Positions 32,601 through 42,591 of a DNA stretch of 64,000 nucleotides are shown here, piece by piece (within the stretch, counting starts at the first letter, position 1; each line of letters starts with the position of its first letter). The notes under the pieces were generated by a model. That model worked only from the letters and a program-made list of their open reading frames with translations, was not told the DNA's origin and searched no databases. A program made the position numbers and the translations under genes. Source of the DNA: Plasmodium vivax (taxonomy: Eukaryota > Apicomplexa > Aconoidasida > Haemosporida > Plasmodiidae); assembly GCF_000002415.2 (NCBI RefSeq), contig NC_009913.1, positions 1,240,001-1,304,000 of the forward strand, read 5' to 3'.

Positions 32601-35600
32601 CGAATCAGTTGTGTCTATCCGATCTGTCCTTTGGGGGGTATCCCCTCCTGTTACGATTGTGACGTCGTGAAGGGGGCTTCCACTCATGGGGGAGACAACT
32701 CCTTCCATTTCGGCTGAGTAGTTTTCTTCTTCTTCTTCCTCTTTTTTGAAAGCTCCCATGTGGACGTCTCTCCACTTTTCGCTGAGCTTCACCTCCCATG
32801 GTGTTTCAAAGTGAGGGACTGCCATCTCTGCCACTTCGTCGATGCATTCTCTCTTGTCTGTGTCCCTCTGTTGAATGTGAAGTGACCCATTTTGGTACCC
32901 ACTTGGTGGTATCATCAGTTGGTCTTTGCCTCTCTCCCATCTGGTAACACCTTTTCCTTTTAAATTTCTGCTCCACTCTAGAGGGGTGTTCTTCCTGCAT
33001 ATATTCCCCCAATCAGATTGTTCCTCCTCGACGTGGATGAAGGACCCTTCTTTGAAATGCCCTATCGGATAGGCAAGCTGTTTGGCAAATCTTCCACTCT
33101 GTGGTGGTCCTCCTCCATTGGGGAACTGCCTCTCGGAGAAGATGCTCAGGAGCCCTCGCCCCTTGGCAACCGCTGCAGTGGTCAGCATGTGGGGGTTCTT
33201 CTGCCCCGCCTTACGCGTATCTCCTTGTTCCCCCGTTTGGGACGACTGTCTAGCGGTTATGTGGAAGCCACTGCTTGGGCTGTCCACGAAGGGGGTGTCA
33301 CCCCTTCCGATTGCTCTATCTACTTCTGCTTCTGCTTCTGCTTCTCCCCCAACGGAACTTAACTTCTGCTTCTTCCTCTTCATTCCGATCATCCTGTATG
33401 CGCCTTTTGCGGGGCTGCTCACAAAATTCCACTTAGACTTCTCCCTCGCTGCGCTGCAACTCGGTGGTGAGTTATGAGGACTGCTCTGCTGGTCTGCTCC
33501 TCTCCAGGGGGTGAGACCCATGTGGGTAGACGCGGAGTCCCCATACTGCTGGGCCCATTCTGGTTTCTCCGCCGGCGGGGGTGACTTCCGCAAAACTCCC
33601 GGTTGCTTCGCGAAAGTGTAGTGAGCACGCGTGGCCACCTTGCCGAGGTGGTAATCTGTGGGGCTGGTGGGCGACGCCTCATTCGGGGGGTCACCTACAT
33701 TGGGGGGGCCGCCCACATTGGGGTGACCGCCCACATTGGGGTGACCGCCCACTTTGAGATAACCACCCACATTGGGGTAACCACCTACGTGGGGGGGGAC
33801 CCCCTTGCAGGTGCCGTTCAGGTCTGTCCACGTGGGTGTACCCCCGTCGGCGGTAGCCCAGCTTGGCGTGTCGTCAGGGCGCTTCCCCCCGATGGGGCCG
33901 AACCGGTGCGGTGGCTTTTCCCCCATGGTGAGGCCACCCCCCACATGGGGCTCACACCCTGGGGGGTACTCCCTCCTGTGTGTAGTGCTCAAACAAGGGG
34001 AGGGGCTGTTATCCCCGCCGACGTACACCTGGGGGGGCGCGGCAGGAGGAAGAGGGGGAACGACTACATGCTCGTAGATGCTGAATTGGATGGAGGCGTT
34101 TTGACCTATGGCTATGTTCTTCCTCTTCGCGCAGCGTTCGATTTCTTTGGAGAGTTTGAAGATGGGCGCGGAGGAGTCTCCTTTGGTATCTTCTTTGGTG
34201 GGAACTTCCCCTGTGGTAACTTCCTTCGTGGTAACTTCTCCTGTGGTAACTTCCCCTGTGGGCGCGTCCCCCCCCTGCAGGTGAAACAAACTCTGGTTGT
34301 GCACGGGGAAGAAGTTCCCCCTGAACCAGGGGTGCCTCAACGCCTCCCCAACTTCGAGTCTCCTTTTAAAATCGGGTTCTAGGCATCGAAAAATGAAGTC
34401 TAAGGCAGGTTCAGACAAGTGGAGTCCCTTCTTATCCCTCAAGAGCTCATGGTAACGTCTACTCTTGAGCAAATTCCAGTGCATATCCTTTGCCAAGGTA
34501 CATCTGAAGAGCTCCTGCTTGGTTAAGCAAAAATATAAAATGTAGCCAACACAAAATACATCCACCTTTGTGGGGTCATATTTACACCTTTCATACACCT
34601 CTGGTGGGCGGAAAATCTTTCCAAATATTTTTGAGCACTCTAAGAGGGAGACTTCATTTCGCTTGTCCAAACTGAAGTAGGTCGCCTGACCAGGGTCATT
34701 CAAAACGGGATAGATCAATCCGTTTTGCTCATTTTCAAATAAGAGGACATTTTCCAGTGATATGTCTCTGAGGGCTAACTTCCTACAATGTAAAAACTTA
34801 ACAGATAGGAGGATTTGGTAAAAGAGGTACTTGGCTTCCTCCTCTGTGAATGGTCTCCTTCTTCTCTTCATAACTTCAAATAGATCTCCGTGGACTGCAA
34901 AGGGCATGATCATATACACGTAGTAATCGTCGTCGAAAATGCAGTCGCAGCTCAGGATGTTGCTGTGCCCACTCATGCAACTTCGGTAGCGATACTCTGA
35001 GAGAGGGTCTTCTTGCACTTTATCCTTTGCCAACTCGATTAGATTCTTGGACAATATTTTGATGGCTTTCTTCTTGTGCGCTGGGCCGTCGTGCTCGGAC
35101 TGGACCACCTGCGCGAGGTACACCCCTCCGTAGATGGCCGTCTGCAGCACGTTCAGCAGCTTGTAAGTGGTGCCCTGGAAGGTGACTGCCCTCCCGGCGA
35201 GTTGGTGCGACAGGGTGGTGAACTGCGGGGGGGAGGCACATCAGATAGACACTCATGTGGTGGAGGGGAAAATGCGCACGTTGGGCGATCCGGTTAGACG
35301 ATCCGGCTAACCCCTCATTTTAACCGCTCACATTAGCGGCTCACGTTTGACGTCAGGTGGAGGGGAAACCGCTTCCACACGCCGCTCTCCCTTACGTATT
35401 TCATCCGCTGCTCCCGGGTGAGCTGCCTCAGCCCCTCGTCGCGCACCGGCTCGGTGCTCCTGTACTGGTAGGCGATGCTCCGCTGGTTCCTGGACATGAC
35501 TCCCCTCGGGTTAATGTTCAGGTAGATTTCCGAATTGAGGTCTGCCTCCCCATTTGCGTTCCTAACGTCCAACTTCAGCTTCAACTCAACGCAGATGCTG

Positions 35601-35824
35601 TGCACATCTGGGGTTCTGTTAAACGGAAGGAAGTCCAGGCAGTCCTCGGGGTCCACCAGGAGATGTGGCGGGGTAGCCCCCGTCCTGCTGCCGCCCTCTT
35701 CACGCTGCTGCTGGTAAATCTGGTGCATGTTCTGTATCAGCTCGTCCTCGATGCTTATACAATTGGGGGCGTTCCTGTCTGGCTCGGGGGGTAGGAAGTT
35801 GGGGATCTTCGTCTTCAGCTGCAT
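26625..35824 (-). CDS. Giant protein kinase with degenerate catalytic motifs
   Basis: Two exons, 35396-35824 and 26625-35222, phase 0, about 3008 residues. Exon 1 encodes a non-kinase N-terminus of 143 residues. The kinase domain runs from about residue 160 to 445: glycine-loop remnant AIYGGVYLA (172-180), Lys 198 in AIK, catalytic loop ALRDISLENVLL with Asp 296, metal-binding Asp 319 in DPG, then RPPEVYE. The HRD His is Leu and the DFG Phe is Pro, while Lys, both Asp and Asn are kept, so activity is possible but altered. About 2500 residues after the domain are low complexity with period-five repeats (SGGLL, KGIPT/KGITT) and many basic Gly/Pro/Ser stretches. The second exon reads open with no stop upstream to the acceptor at 35222, so GTG at 35150 is internal. 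From memory it corresponds to the orphan kinase PF3D7_0311400 of P. falciparum. Confidence 0.88.
30668..30803. repeat. In-frame 15-bp repeat array in the kinase gene (KGIPT/KGITT)
   Basis: About nine tandem 15-bp units, on the plus strand GTGGTGATCCCCTTT and GTGGGGATCCCCTTT, coding on the minus strand for repeated KGI(P/T/A)T. The period is a multiple of three, so copy-number change keeps the frame. Confidence 0.9.
31554..31675. repeat. In-frame 15-bp repeat array in the kinase gene (SGGLL)
   Basis: Eight tandem units of GAGAGAAGYCCACCG on the plus strand, coding for SGGLL pentapeptides on the minus strand. It sits just upstream of an acidic Glu-rich segment (EYELEHELEREIREEE). Confidence 0.9.
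33700..33795. repeat. In-frame 18-bp repeat array in the kinase gene (VGGHPN)
   Basis: Five to six units of about 18 bp (GCCCACATTGGGGTGACC type on the plus strand) coding on the minus strand for VGGYPN, VGGHPN and VGGPPN hexapeptides, shortly C-terminal to the kinase domain. Confidence 0.85.
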
Positions 35825-35863
35825 GGTTGACTCTCCGGGGGGGTGAAGTGGCGGTTAAGGAAT

Positions 35864-36225
35864 CAGGCTTAGGGTTAGGTTTCAGGTTTAGGGTTAGGGT
35901 TCAGGTTTAGGGTTAGGGTTCAGGTTTAGGGTTAGGGTTCAGGTTTAGGGTTAGGGTTCAGGTTTAGGGTTAGGGTTCAGGTTTAGGGTTAGGTTTCAGG
36001 TTTAGGGTTAGAGTTCAGGTTTAGGGTTAGGTTTCAGGTTTAGGGTTAGGTTTCAGGTTTAGGGTTAGGTTTCAGGTTTAGGGTTAGGTTTCAGGTTTAG
36101 GGTTAGGGTTCAGGTTTAGGGTTAGAGTTCAGGTTTAGGGTTAGGTTTCAGGTTTAGGGTTAGGGTTCAGGTTTAGGGTTAGGGTTCAGGTTTAGGGTTA
36201 GGTTTCAGGGTTTAGGGTTAGGGTA
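35864..36225 (+). repeat. Interstitial telomere-like repeat array, 19-bp higher-order unit
   Basis: About 19 copies of a 19-bp unit CAGGTTTAGGGTTAGGGTT, i.e. the variants TTCAGG, TTTAGGG and TTAGGG in a fixed order, with scattered changes (GAGTT, GTTTC). Plasmodium telomeres are built of GGGTT(T/C)A, so this is an internal telomere-like block. The G-rich strand is plus. It begins about 40 bp upstream of the start codon of the minus-strand kinase gene, so it lies in that gene's 5' UTR or core promoter. Internal telomeric repeats are known from P. knowlesi and, as I recall, P. cynomolgi. Confidence 0.95.
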
Positions 36226-37236
36226 TAGGACAATATATACAACTTAACAACTTGGACAACTTTTACAATTTGGGGGTCTCCTAAAATGGACTATTCTTGG
36301 ACGACTCAAGGTGGACCAATCCGATCACTTGAGGTTAACAATTTTGGGTCTATCTTGTGGATTTTTGCTACGTAGGGATGGCGCTCCACGGGGACAAAAC
36401 TGTGGAGGTTTGCGCTACGCTACAAGTATGGGTGAGACTCGCCTGTTCTTGCTTTTTTTTTTTTTTTTTTTTTTTCTACAATATAGGGGCAACCTCTCAC
36501 TGACGTGTGTTCACGAATGTGAGCGCAGTGTTCCCCACAAAGTAGACTCTTCCCGCGGTAATTTATAAGAAAAAAAAAAAAAAAAAAACAGATTTAAAAA
36601 AAAAAAAATATATAGGGGGGATTACAAAAATGGGGAAACAAAACTTCGCGCTAGTTTGAGGGGCCGCTGTGCCGCGTGTGTGTGTGGGGTTATGACCCGC
36701 GGTTGAACATTTTTGGGAGTTGCTTTTTTGCGGGCACGGGGGGGAGTGTACTTGGCTAGCTAAGTTGCTACGTGTAAAGCTGCTACTTGCGCAGGTTGCC
36801 GCGTGTGGGTACGTACACATTTGTGTGCGCCGGTATGCGCTCGCAGGGCGGCTCGCGCGCACGGAGTACAAGGAGGGCCCGCGCTCTGGTATGCACATAC
36901 CGGCGTGGGCTTCTCACGCGAGCTTCAAAACGGTTTGTCTTAGCTGTTCAATCTGCCGCAAAAGTATGCGTAGCAAATGCTGCGTAGTGAAAACCACGTA
37001 GTGAAAACCGCGTAGCCGCAAAAGCCGAGCTATCACAAAAAGTATGTGAGTGAAAATCACGCTGTCACAAAAAGTATGCGTAGTGAAAACCGCGCTTTTA
37101 CAAAAAGTATGTGTAGAAAAAAAACCACGTTGCTGTTAACAGGATTGTGTTTTCCTCTTACGTTTTTCGTAAACTAAACACTTGTTCACTTTTTTTTTCT
37201 TTTCTGGTACAATTAGTAAAAAAAAAGGAAAAAAAA

Positions 37237-37268
<32 letters not shown>

Positions 37269-37580
37269 AAATTTTTTTCCTGCTCCCCTTTTTTTTTTTC
37301 TATTCCTTTTGGGGTACACACATTCTACACCATTAGCAGTATTTCTTCCTCTTAAAAAAAAAAAAAAAAAAACTCAACAGCATGCCAATTTTGTTTTTTT
37401 TTTAGCTTAATGTAGAACGAGTCTTTTAATTTCTTTTTCATTCTAGCTTTTCTTGTGGCTTTATCCTTACGTATTTTTTTTTTTTTTTCTTCCTACTTGG
37501 CTCGACGCGTGGGGAGTCCCTTGGGGGTCGCATACGCCCGAATTCCCGGGCTACGCGGACTGTGCGGACTACGCGGACTG

Positions 37581-37665
37581 TACGCGTTTGTACGTTTTTG
37601 TACGTTTTTGTGCGTTTTCGTACGCTTCTGTACGCCTCTGTACGCGTTTGCACGTTTCTGTACGC
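37581..37665. repeat. 10-bp phased repeat TACGTTTTTG
   Basis: Eight to nine decamers in strict 10-bp register: TACGCGTTTG, TACGTTTTTG twice, TGCGTTTTCG, TACGCTTCTG, TACGCCTCTG, TACGCGTTTG, CACGTTTCTG. They follow CGCGGACTGT repeats at about 37552-37580. Confidence 0.85.
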
Positions 37666-40061
37666 GCATATCCCCGCATGTGCACAGGGCGCGTGCCGAG
37701 AAACACCGCGCCAAATTGCCTCCCCTAACAGTCCCTCCAACATGCACAAGCATATGCGCTGTATAGGTACTAAGAAGGTGAATCCTACCTTCCTACCTGC
37801 TACAGTCCTCCGCGTACCCGCTGCGTGCGCGTACTATACATGCAAGGCGGTATGGCGAGCACATGGGAAAAAACGTCCCCGCAATTCTTCTCCCTGTATA
37901 GAATAAACAGGTATAAAGCTGCTTCCCTTTTGTAGGTACTTGCTCACTCGCCTACTCACCCGCGTGGCATTTTAGTGCACGTACGTACGTACAAGTGCAT
38001 GGCCAGGAAGTATACGGCCCCGTGTGCACGCATGCACTTGTCTTTTTGTACTTGCTGTGGGAGTTCCTTTTGAAGAGGCAATTTATTTCTAGAAAGGGAA
38101 GTACACGGGGGGCTACGCGCCAGCCAAACGCGGAAAAGGGGACTTGAAAAAAAAAAAAAAAAAAAAAAAACTGAGCCTGAACTGAACTTGAATAGTGGGA
38201 GCTTCCTCCCATCTTCGACGTCGCTCATCCCATTCTGAAGTTAATTTTTTTTTTTTTTTTTTTTTCAAACATGGGCAATTTCTAACCACGCGGGGTTCCC
38301 CTCGGCGATGTCGCAGGGGGGGGGTTTCATTCGGGGGGTTTCCTTTTCCGTCACCATTTTGGGTTTTCCCTGTTCCTTTTTTTCTTTTTTTTTTCCTTTT
38401 TTTTTCTCTCCCCCCAGTTAAGCCAATTTTACACGCCCTTCCAACCTGCTAGGCGTACATGCCAGCCTAGGTGATTTTTCACCTGCCGTTTTACCCTCTC
38501 ATTTCTGTTTACCCTGGGCAGCACGTAGTGGAGTTACTCCCCGCTGGGAAGAAGTCAAGGGGTGGAGAAAAAAAAAAAAAAAAAAAAAAAAAGGTAAAAA
38601 AGGGAATCCCCCTGAAGGCCATACCTGTACACCCATGTGCAGAAGCTCTGTTGTGTACCTCTTTCCCCTGGGTGGCCAAAATTTCTGTGCGAAGAAGGGT
38701 TGTACGTTTTACACTTACAACTACCTTCAAATGTGTTCCTAGCAACGCAGTAGGAGGTCCCCCCGTACAGAAAAAGAGGAAGTTGTGTCTGCCGTGCGCC
38801 GCCTACTGCGTACCTTCCTGCAGGAATTGCAACAGGTTTTTTTTTTTTTTTTTTTTTTTTAATTTCCCATCGGAAAGGCATATCACACCATTTCAGCTAA
38901 GTAGCAATTAACCAACCTTTCAGGTGCATGCTTTTTTTTTTTTTTTTTTTTTTGCCACCTTTATGACGTTTGCTGCATGCATTGGCAACGAGTCGGTAAG
39001 TTCCTTCGGTCCTCCCTCTTTTCCCGTTTTGCGGTAACCATATTGAGGGGATCGACCTAGAGGGAAAGCATATGTTAATCAGAAGCTTTGTACGAGTGAA
39101 AAAAGAAAAAAAAAAAAGGAGCGCCCTGCACGCCCCCGAAGGGTCCCTTTTTATCCAGTGGCGACTATATGCATCAACCAGGCGACGATAAAACTTTTCC
39201 GTCACAACCCCCTTCCGCTGCAATTCCTCATGTTGCAACCCACCACTTGGCACTATTCACTCCTGTGCGGTAAATCCCCCCTCCCGACACACCTCCCTAC
39301 TCCTTACTCCTTACCATGCTATGAATTAAGCACTACTACAACTGCCCCATCGGGGAGATGAAGGCTCTTATCTGTTCATACAACCCCGTGGGCTTCCCCA
39401 AATTTGAGAGAAATCACCATCTCCAGTGGAGGTACACAAATGGTCACCTTATTGGTAGCCCCATTTTGACGATCCTCCCTTTCAAGTGCTCCCCGCATGC
39501 ACGTTCAGAAGGAGAGGCAAACCGTACCAGTCAATTTTGTGTTAGCCTACTGGGGTTCCATTGCATGGTGTTTTTTTTTCCTAACCCTCAAAGGGGGTGT
39601 TCCCATTCGTTCCCTTCTTTGGAAATTCACACGTAGCGCATAAAGCGGGTTTCCAAAAAGTGCTACTAGGTGAGTATCCTCATTTGGGGGGTGGAACACA
39701 ACAGGACTATGCTCCTGTAACTTCCTCCTGCGTATCTCCTTTAGCGTGTCACCCCTTTTCATTTTGCAAACAAGTTGTATAAAAAAAAAAAAAAAGGGGC
39801 ATGCACGACCGAAGAAGCTCCACATAAGTGTGTGCAAAAATTCGTGCAGTCACACGCGAGTATGTTTGGAAGTATGACAATTTTTCTTTCCAAGTGGAAG
39901 GATTCGCGAAAACGAAATACACTCTTGCGAATGAGCCACAATTGAACTTTGGGAAGCATAACGAGGGAAACTTCGGACATACTAACGATGATGCTCACGT
40001 GTGTGCAATCTGCCAAAAATGGCTCACCGAAAAAATGGGGCGAACTAGCCAAACGGATGGA

Positions 40062-40101
<40 letters not shown>

Positions 40102-40448
40102 GAAATAAACGAAAAAATGGCTAGCTCGGTGGAAAATAGGGAAATGACACAGCTGAGTGGCATTCAGAGCAAATGTAAAGGCAATTCCACCGGAAGGCCA
40201 TAACCACACAACATTGTGTAAACAAGATCGCCAAAAATGTGCCAACCGTGAAATGTTGCTTGGGGTACATGAGCCATTAAGTTGTTCGTTCGTATGTACT
40301 TCTTTCCCGGTTGCTCTTTTGTTTGCTATTTTTTTTTTGCGCCAATTTAACCCGCGTTGAGTGCGCGCGCGTCATCATTTGGGCGTAACGATCTAATCGT
40401 CTAGGGTGTAAAAAATGGGAAACACCTTTGCAAAAAAAAAAAAAAAAG

Positions 40449-40546
40449 AAACGGAAAGAAGTATAACGAAAGGGAAAGAAGTGTAACGAAACGGAAAGAA
40501 GTATAACGAAAGGTTAAGAAGTGTAACGAAGCGGAAAGGGACGAAG
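40449..40546. repeat. 20-bp tandem repeat ACGGAAAGAAGTATAACGAA
   Basis: About five copies of a 20-bp unit with variants (GTGTAACG, AGGTTAAG), following an A tract at 40432-40447. Intergenic. Confidence 0.8.
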
Positions 40547-41610
40547 TAAAAACAAATGCAGCTAGTTTGGCGCAAAAATGAGCGACTCGATGAAAAACGC
40601 CATTTGCATTTCTGCCACTTCCGCCACTTGGCTGAATGAACAAAGTCAGCTTTCACTTTATAGAAGATATAATCTTGTGAGGCCACCCGTTCGCGATCAG
40701 TACAGGAACTGTTGCATTCTTCTCCGGCGATAGCGGCATCACACGTGTGGGGCGCGAATGAGCGTTGTCAACCGCTCCATGCGCCGCGCGGTAGCCCTGT
40801 TCGGCGGAAAAAGGGGAAGTGGCAGGCGCACTTGAAGCTGCCACGTGGAGGGTAAGCAAAAATATATGTACATAAGTATGAACTGTACATGTGTTTGTAC
40901 ACGCCCGCGTGTGAAGTCCCATTTACCGGTGCATAGCGACAGTGTGCTCATGCAAACCCTCGCAAAAGTGATTTCGCGGGGGGGGTGAGGGAGGTATGTT
41001 CCTCTTAAACACGCGCATGCATACGCTACGTGTACACCACGCGGTTGCTTTTAAAAAAAAAAAAAAAAAAAAGGCCATTTATTTGTGTACAAAATTGTTG
41101 GCGCATTTTTGCATCTTTTCCCCCTTTCGACCGTTACGCACTTCCTCCTGCTGAGTTCGTATGGTTATTCACGCGTGCGTTTCGCGCGGGGGCAAATGCG
41201 CTGTGCGGATGTGCTGTGCTGTACTGACGTGCCGTGCGAACGTGCCTTCCTGCGCAGTGCTCCCTTTTCGCCGTAGCGCCGTAGCGTGGTGTATGCTTCC
41301 CGCTTCCCGCTTCCCGCTCCCAGCTCCCCACCTCCCCCCTTCATTCCCAGTGGAATTGATCTCGCCCCCCTACATACACCTCTGTATTTACCACACCACT
41401 TCACTCCAGGGAACGGCGCACGTATGCAATCATTTGGCGTGACTAATTACACGCGCGTATTGCTTCGCTCCGCGTGCTACTTCCACACAGCCACTCTCGT
41501 TTCGTTTTGCTTCACGTCGCTTCCATTTGCTTCATTTTTCCTCAGTTTGCTGCACGTCACTTCACTTCCTTTTGTGTTGTTTTGTTTTGTCGTTGTGCAG
41601 ATTTTATGTG

Positions 41611-41695
41611 TTCCTTTTATCTGCCCCATTTATCTGCCCCTTTTATCTGCCCCATTTATCTTCTCCATTTATCTGCCCCATTTATCTGCTCCTTT
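41611..41695. repeat. 13-bp repeat CCCCATTTATCTG
   Basis: About seven imperfect copies of CCCCATTTATCTG, with a CTTTT variant. Intergenic, about 900 bp upstream of the PI4K start codon. Confidence 0.75.
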
Positions 41696-42591
41696 CATGA
41701 TGCCCCCTTTTGCGAAAATCCATCCGCAGCACGTGCAGTTTTGACCCCGAAGTGTTCATCCTGTCACCTGTTCATCTGCTCACCTGATCACCTCCTCACC
41801 ATCTCACCTTCCCATCCCACTATCTTATCACCTCCCCTGGAATATACGCGCGCTGCATAGCGACGAGGCGCAGCGGTGTAGATGGTACCGAATGGGGGGT
41901 ACACGCGGAAACGGCGCTGCCTCTTGTGTGCGTACCCCTACCCCCTTGTGAGTATGCAGTTGGTGTGAATGTTGCGAAGGAGGGACCTGAGGGGAAGCGA
42001 GCGCGGGGTGGAAGCTGGCCGGCGGGTGCAGGCGTGACTGCGTTGCGGATCGGGCGTGTGTTGGCCCGGCACGCCGTTAACGCTGCGCTTGGCGATGCGC
42101 CTGAGGCTGCCCATAGCGCCGCTCTTAGTGCTGCTCTTAGCGCTGCTAACCGTTAAGGTCGCCCCCTTTTTAACGCCGCTTCACTAACCGCGCGTGTCCT
42201 TCCTCGAGGGAGCTCTCCCCCCGCACACACACACGTCGGTCGCCCGTGAGCAGATTCGTGTGCGCGCACCCGCTGCTATTTGGGTCCCCCCACGAGTGTA
42301 AATGGTGTAACGCGCGTACGCCATCAAGGATCGCACCCGAGCAGCTACCGCAACGACTGCACCGAGTGACGATTTTCCCCGTTGGTACACTACTCCGTAC
42401 GTCTCATCCTGCCTGTGAGACAGACAGACACACCTGGCCCATTCTGGCGTTCCCGTTTTTTTTATTTGCGATTGCCTCATTGGAGCGGCTCTTCCCCGCG
42501 TAACGGTCGCCTCCCCGTAACTGCCTCTTCCCCATAACTGCCGCCTCCCATAACTGCCGCCTCCCCGTAAGTGCCCCTTCCCAGCCGCACC

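Larger units (their letters stand above)
36226..42591. other. 6.4-kb gene-free divergent intergenic region
   Basis: Between the kinase (-) and PI4K (+) start codons. It contains many A or T tracts of 15-30 nt, a phased 10-bp repeat (37581-37665), a 20-bp repeat (40449-40546), a 13-bp repeat (41611-41695) and GC-rich words just upstream of the PI4K start (42500-42580, CTGCCGCCTCCCCGTAA type). Open frames are short, homopolymer-rich and lack splice partners. No tRNA or snRNA was recognised by eye. A non-coding RNA cannot be excluded. Confidence 0.5.

Noticed and set aside
35864..36225. True chromosome end or assembly join at the telomere-like array
   Set aside because: Unique sequence with core genes continues on both sides, the units are degenerate and ordered as a 19-bp unit, and both flanking genes are intact.
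36226..42591. tRNA or snRNA genes in the large gap
   Set aside because: Looked for a T-loop GGTTCRA word with a matching cloverleaf and for snRNA-like signatures; none was convincing by eye. A covariance search could overturn this.
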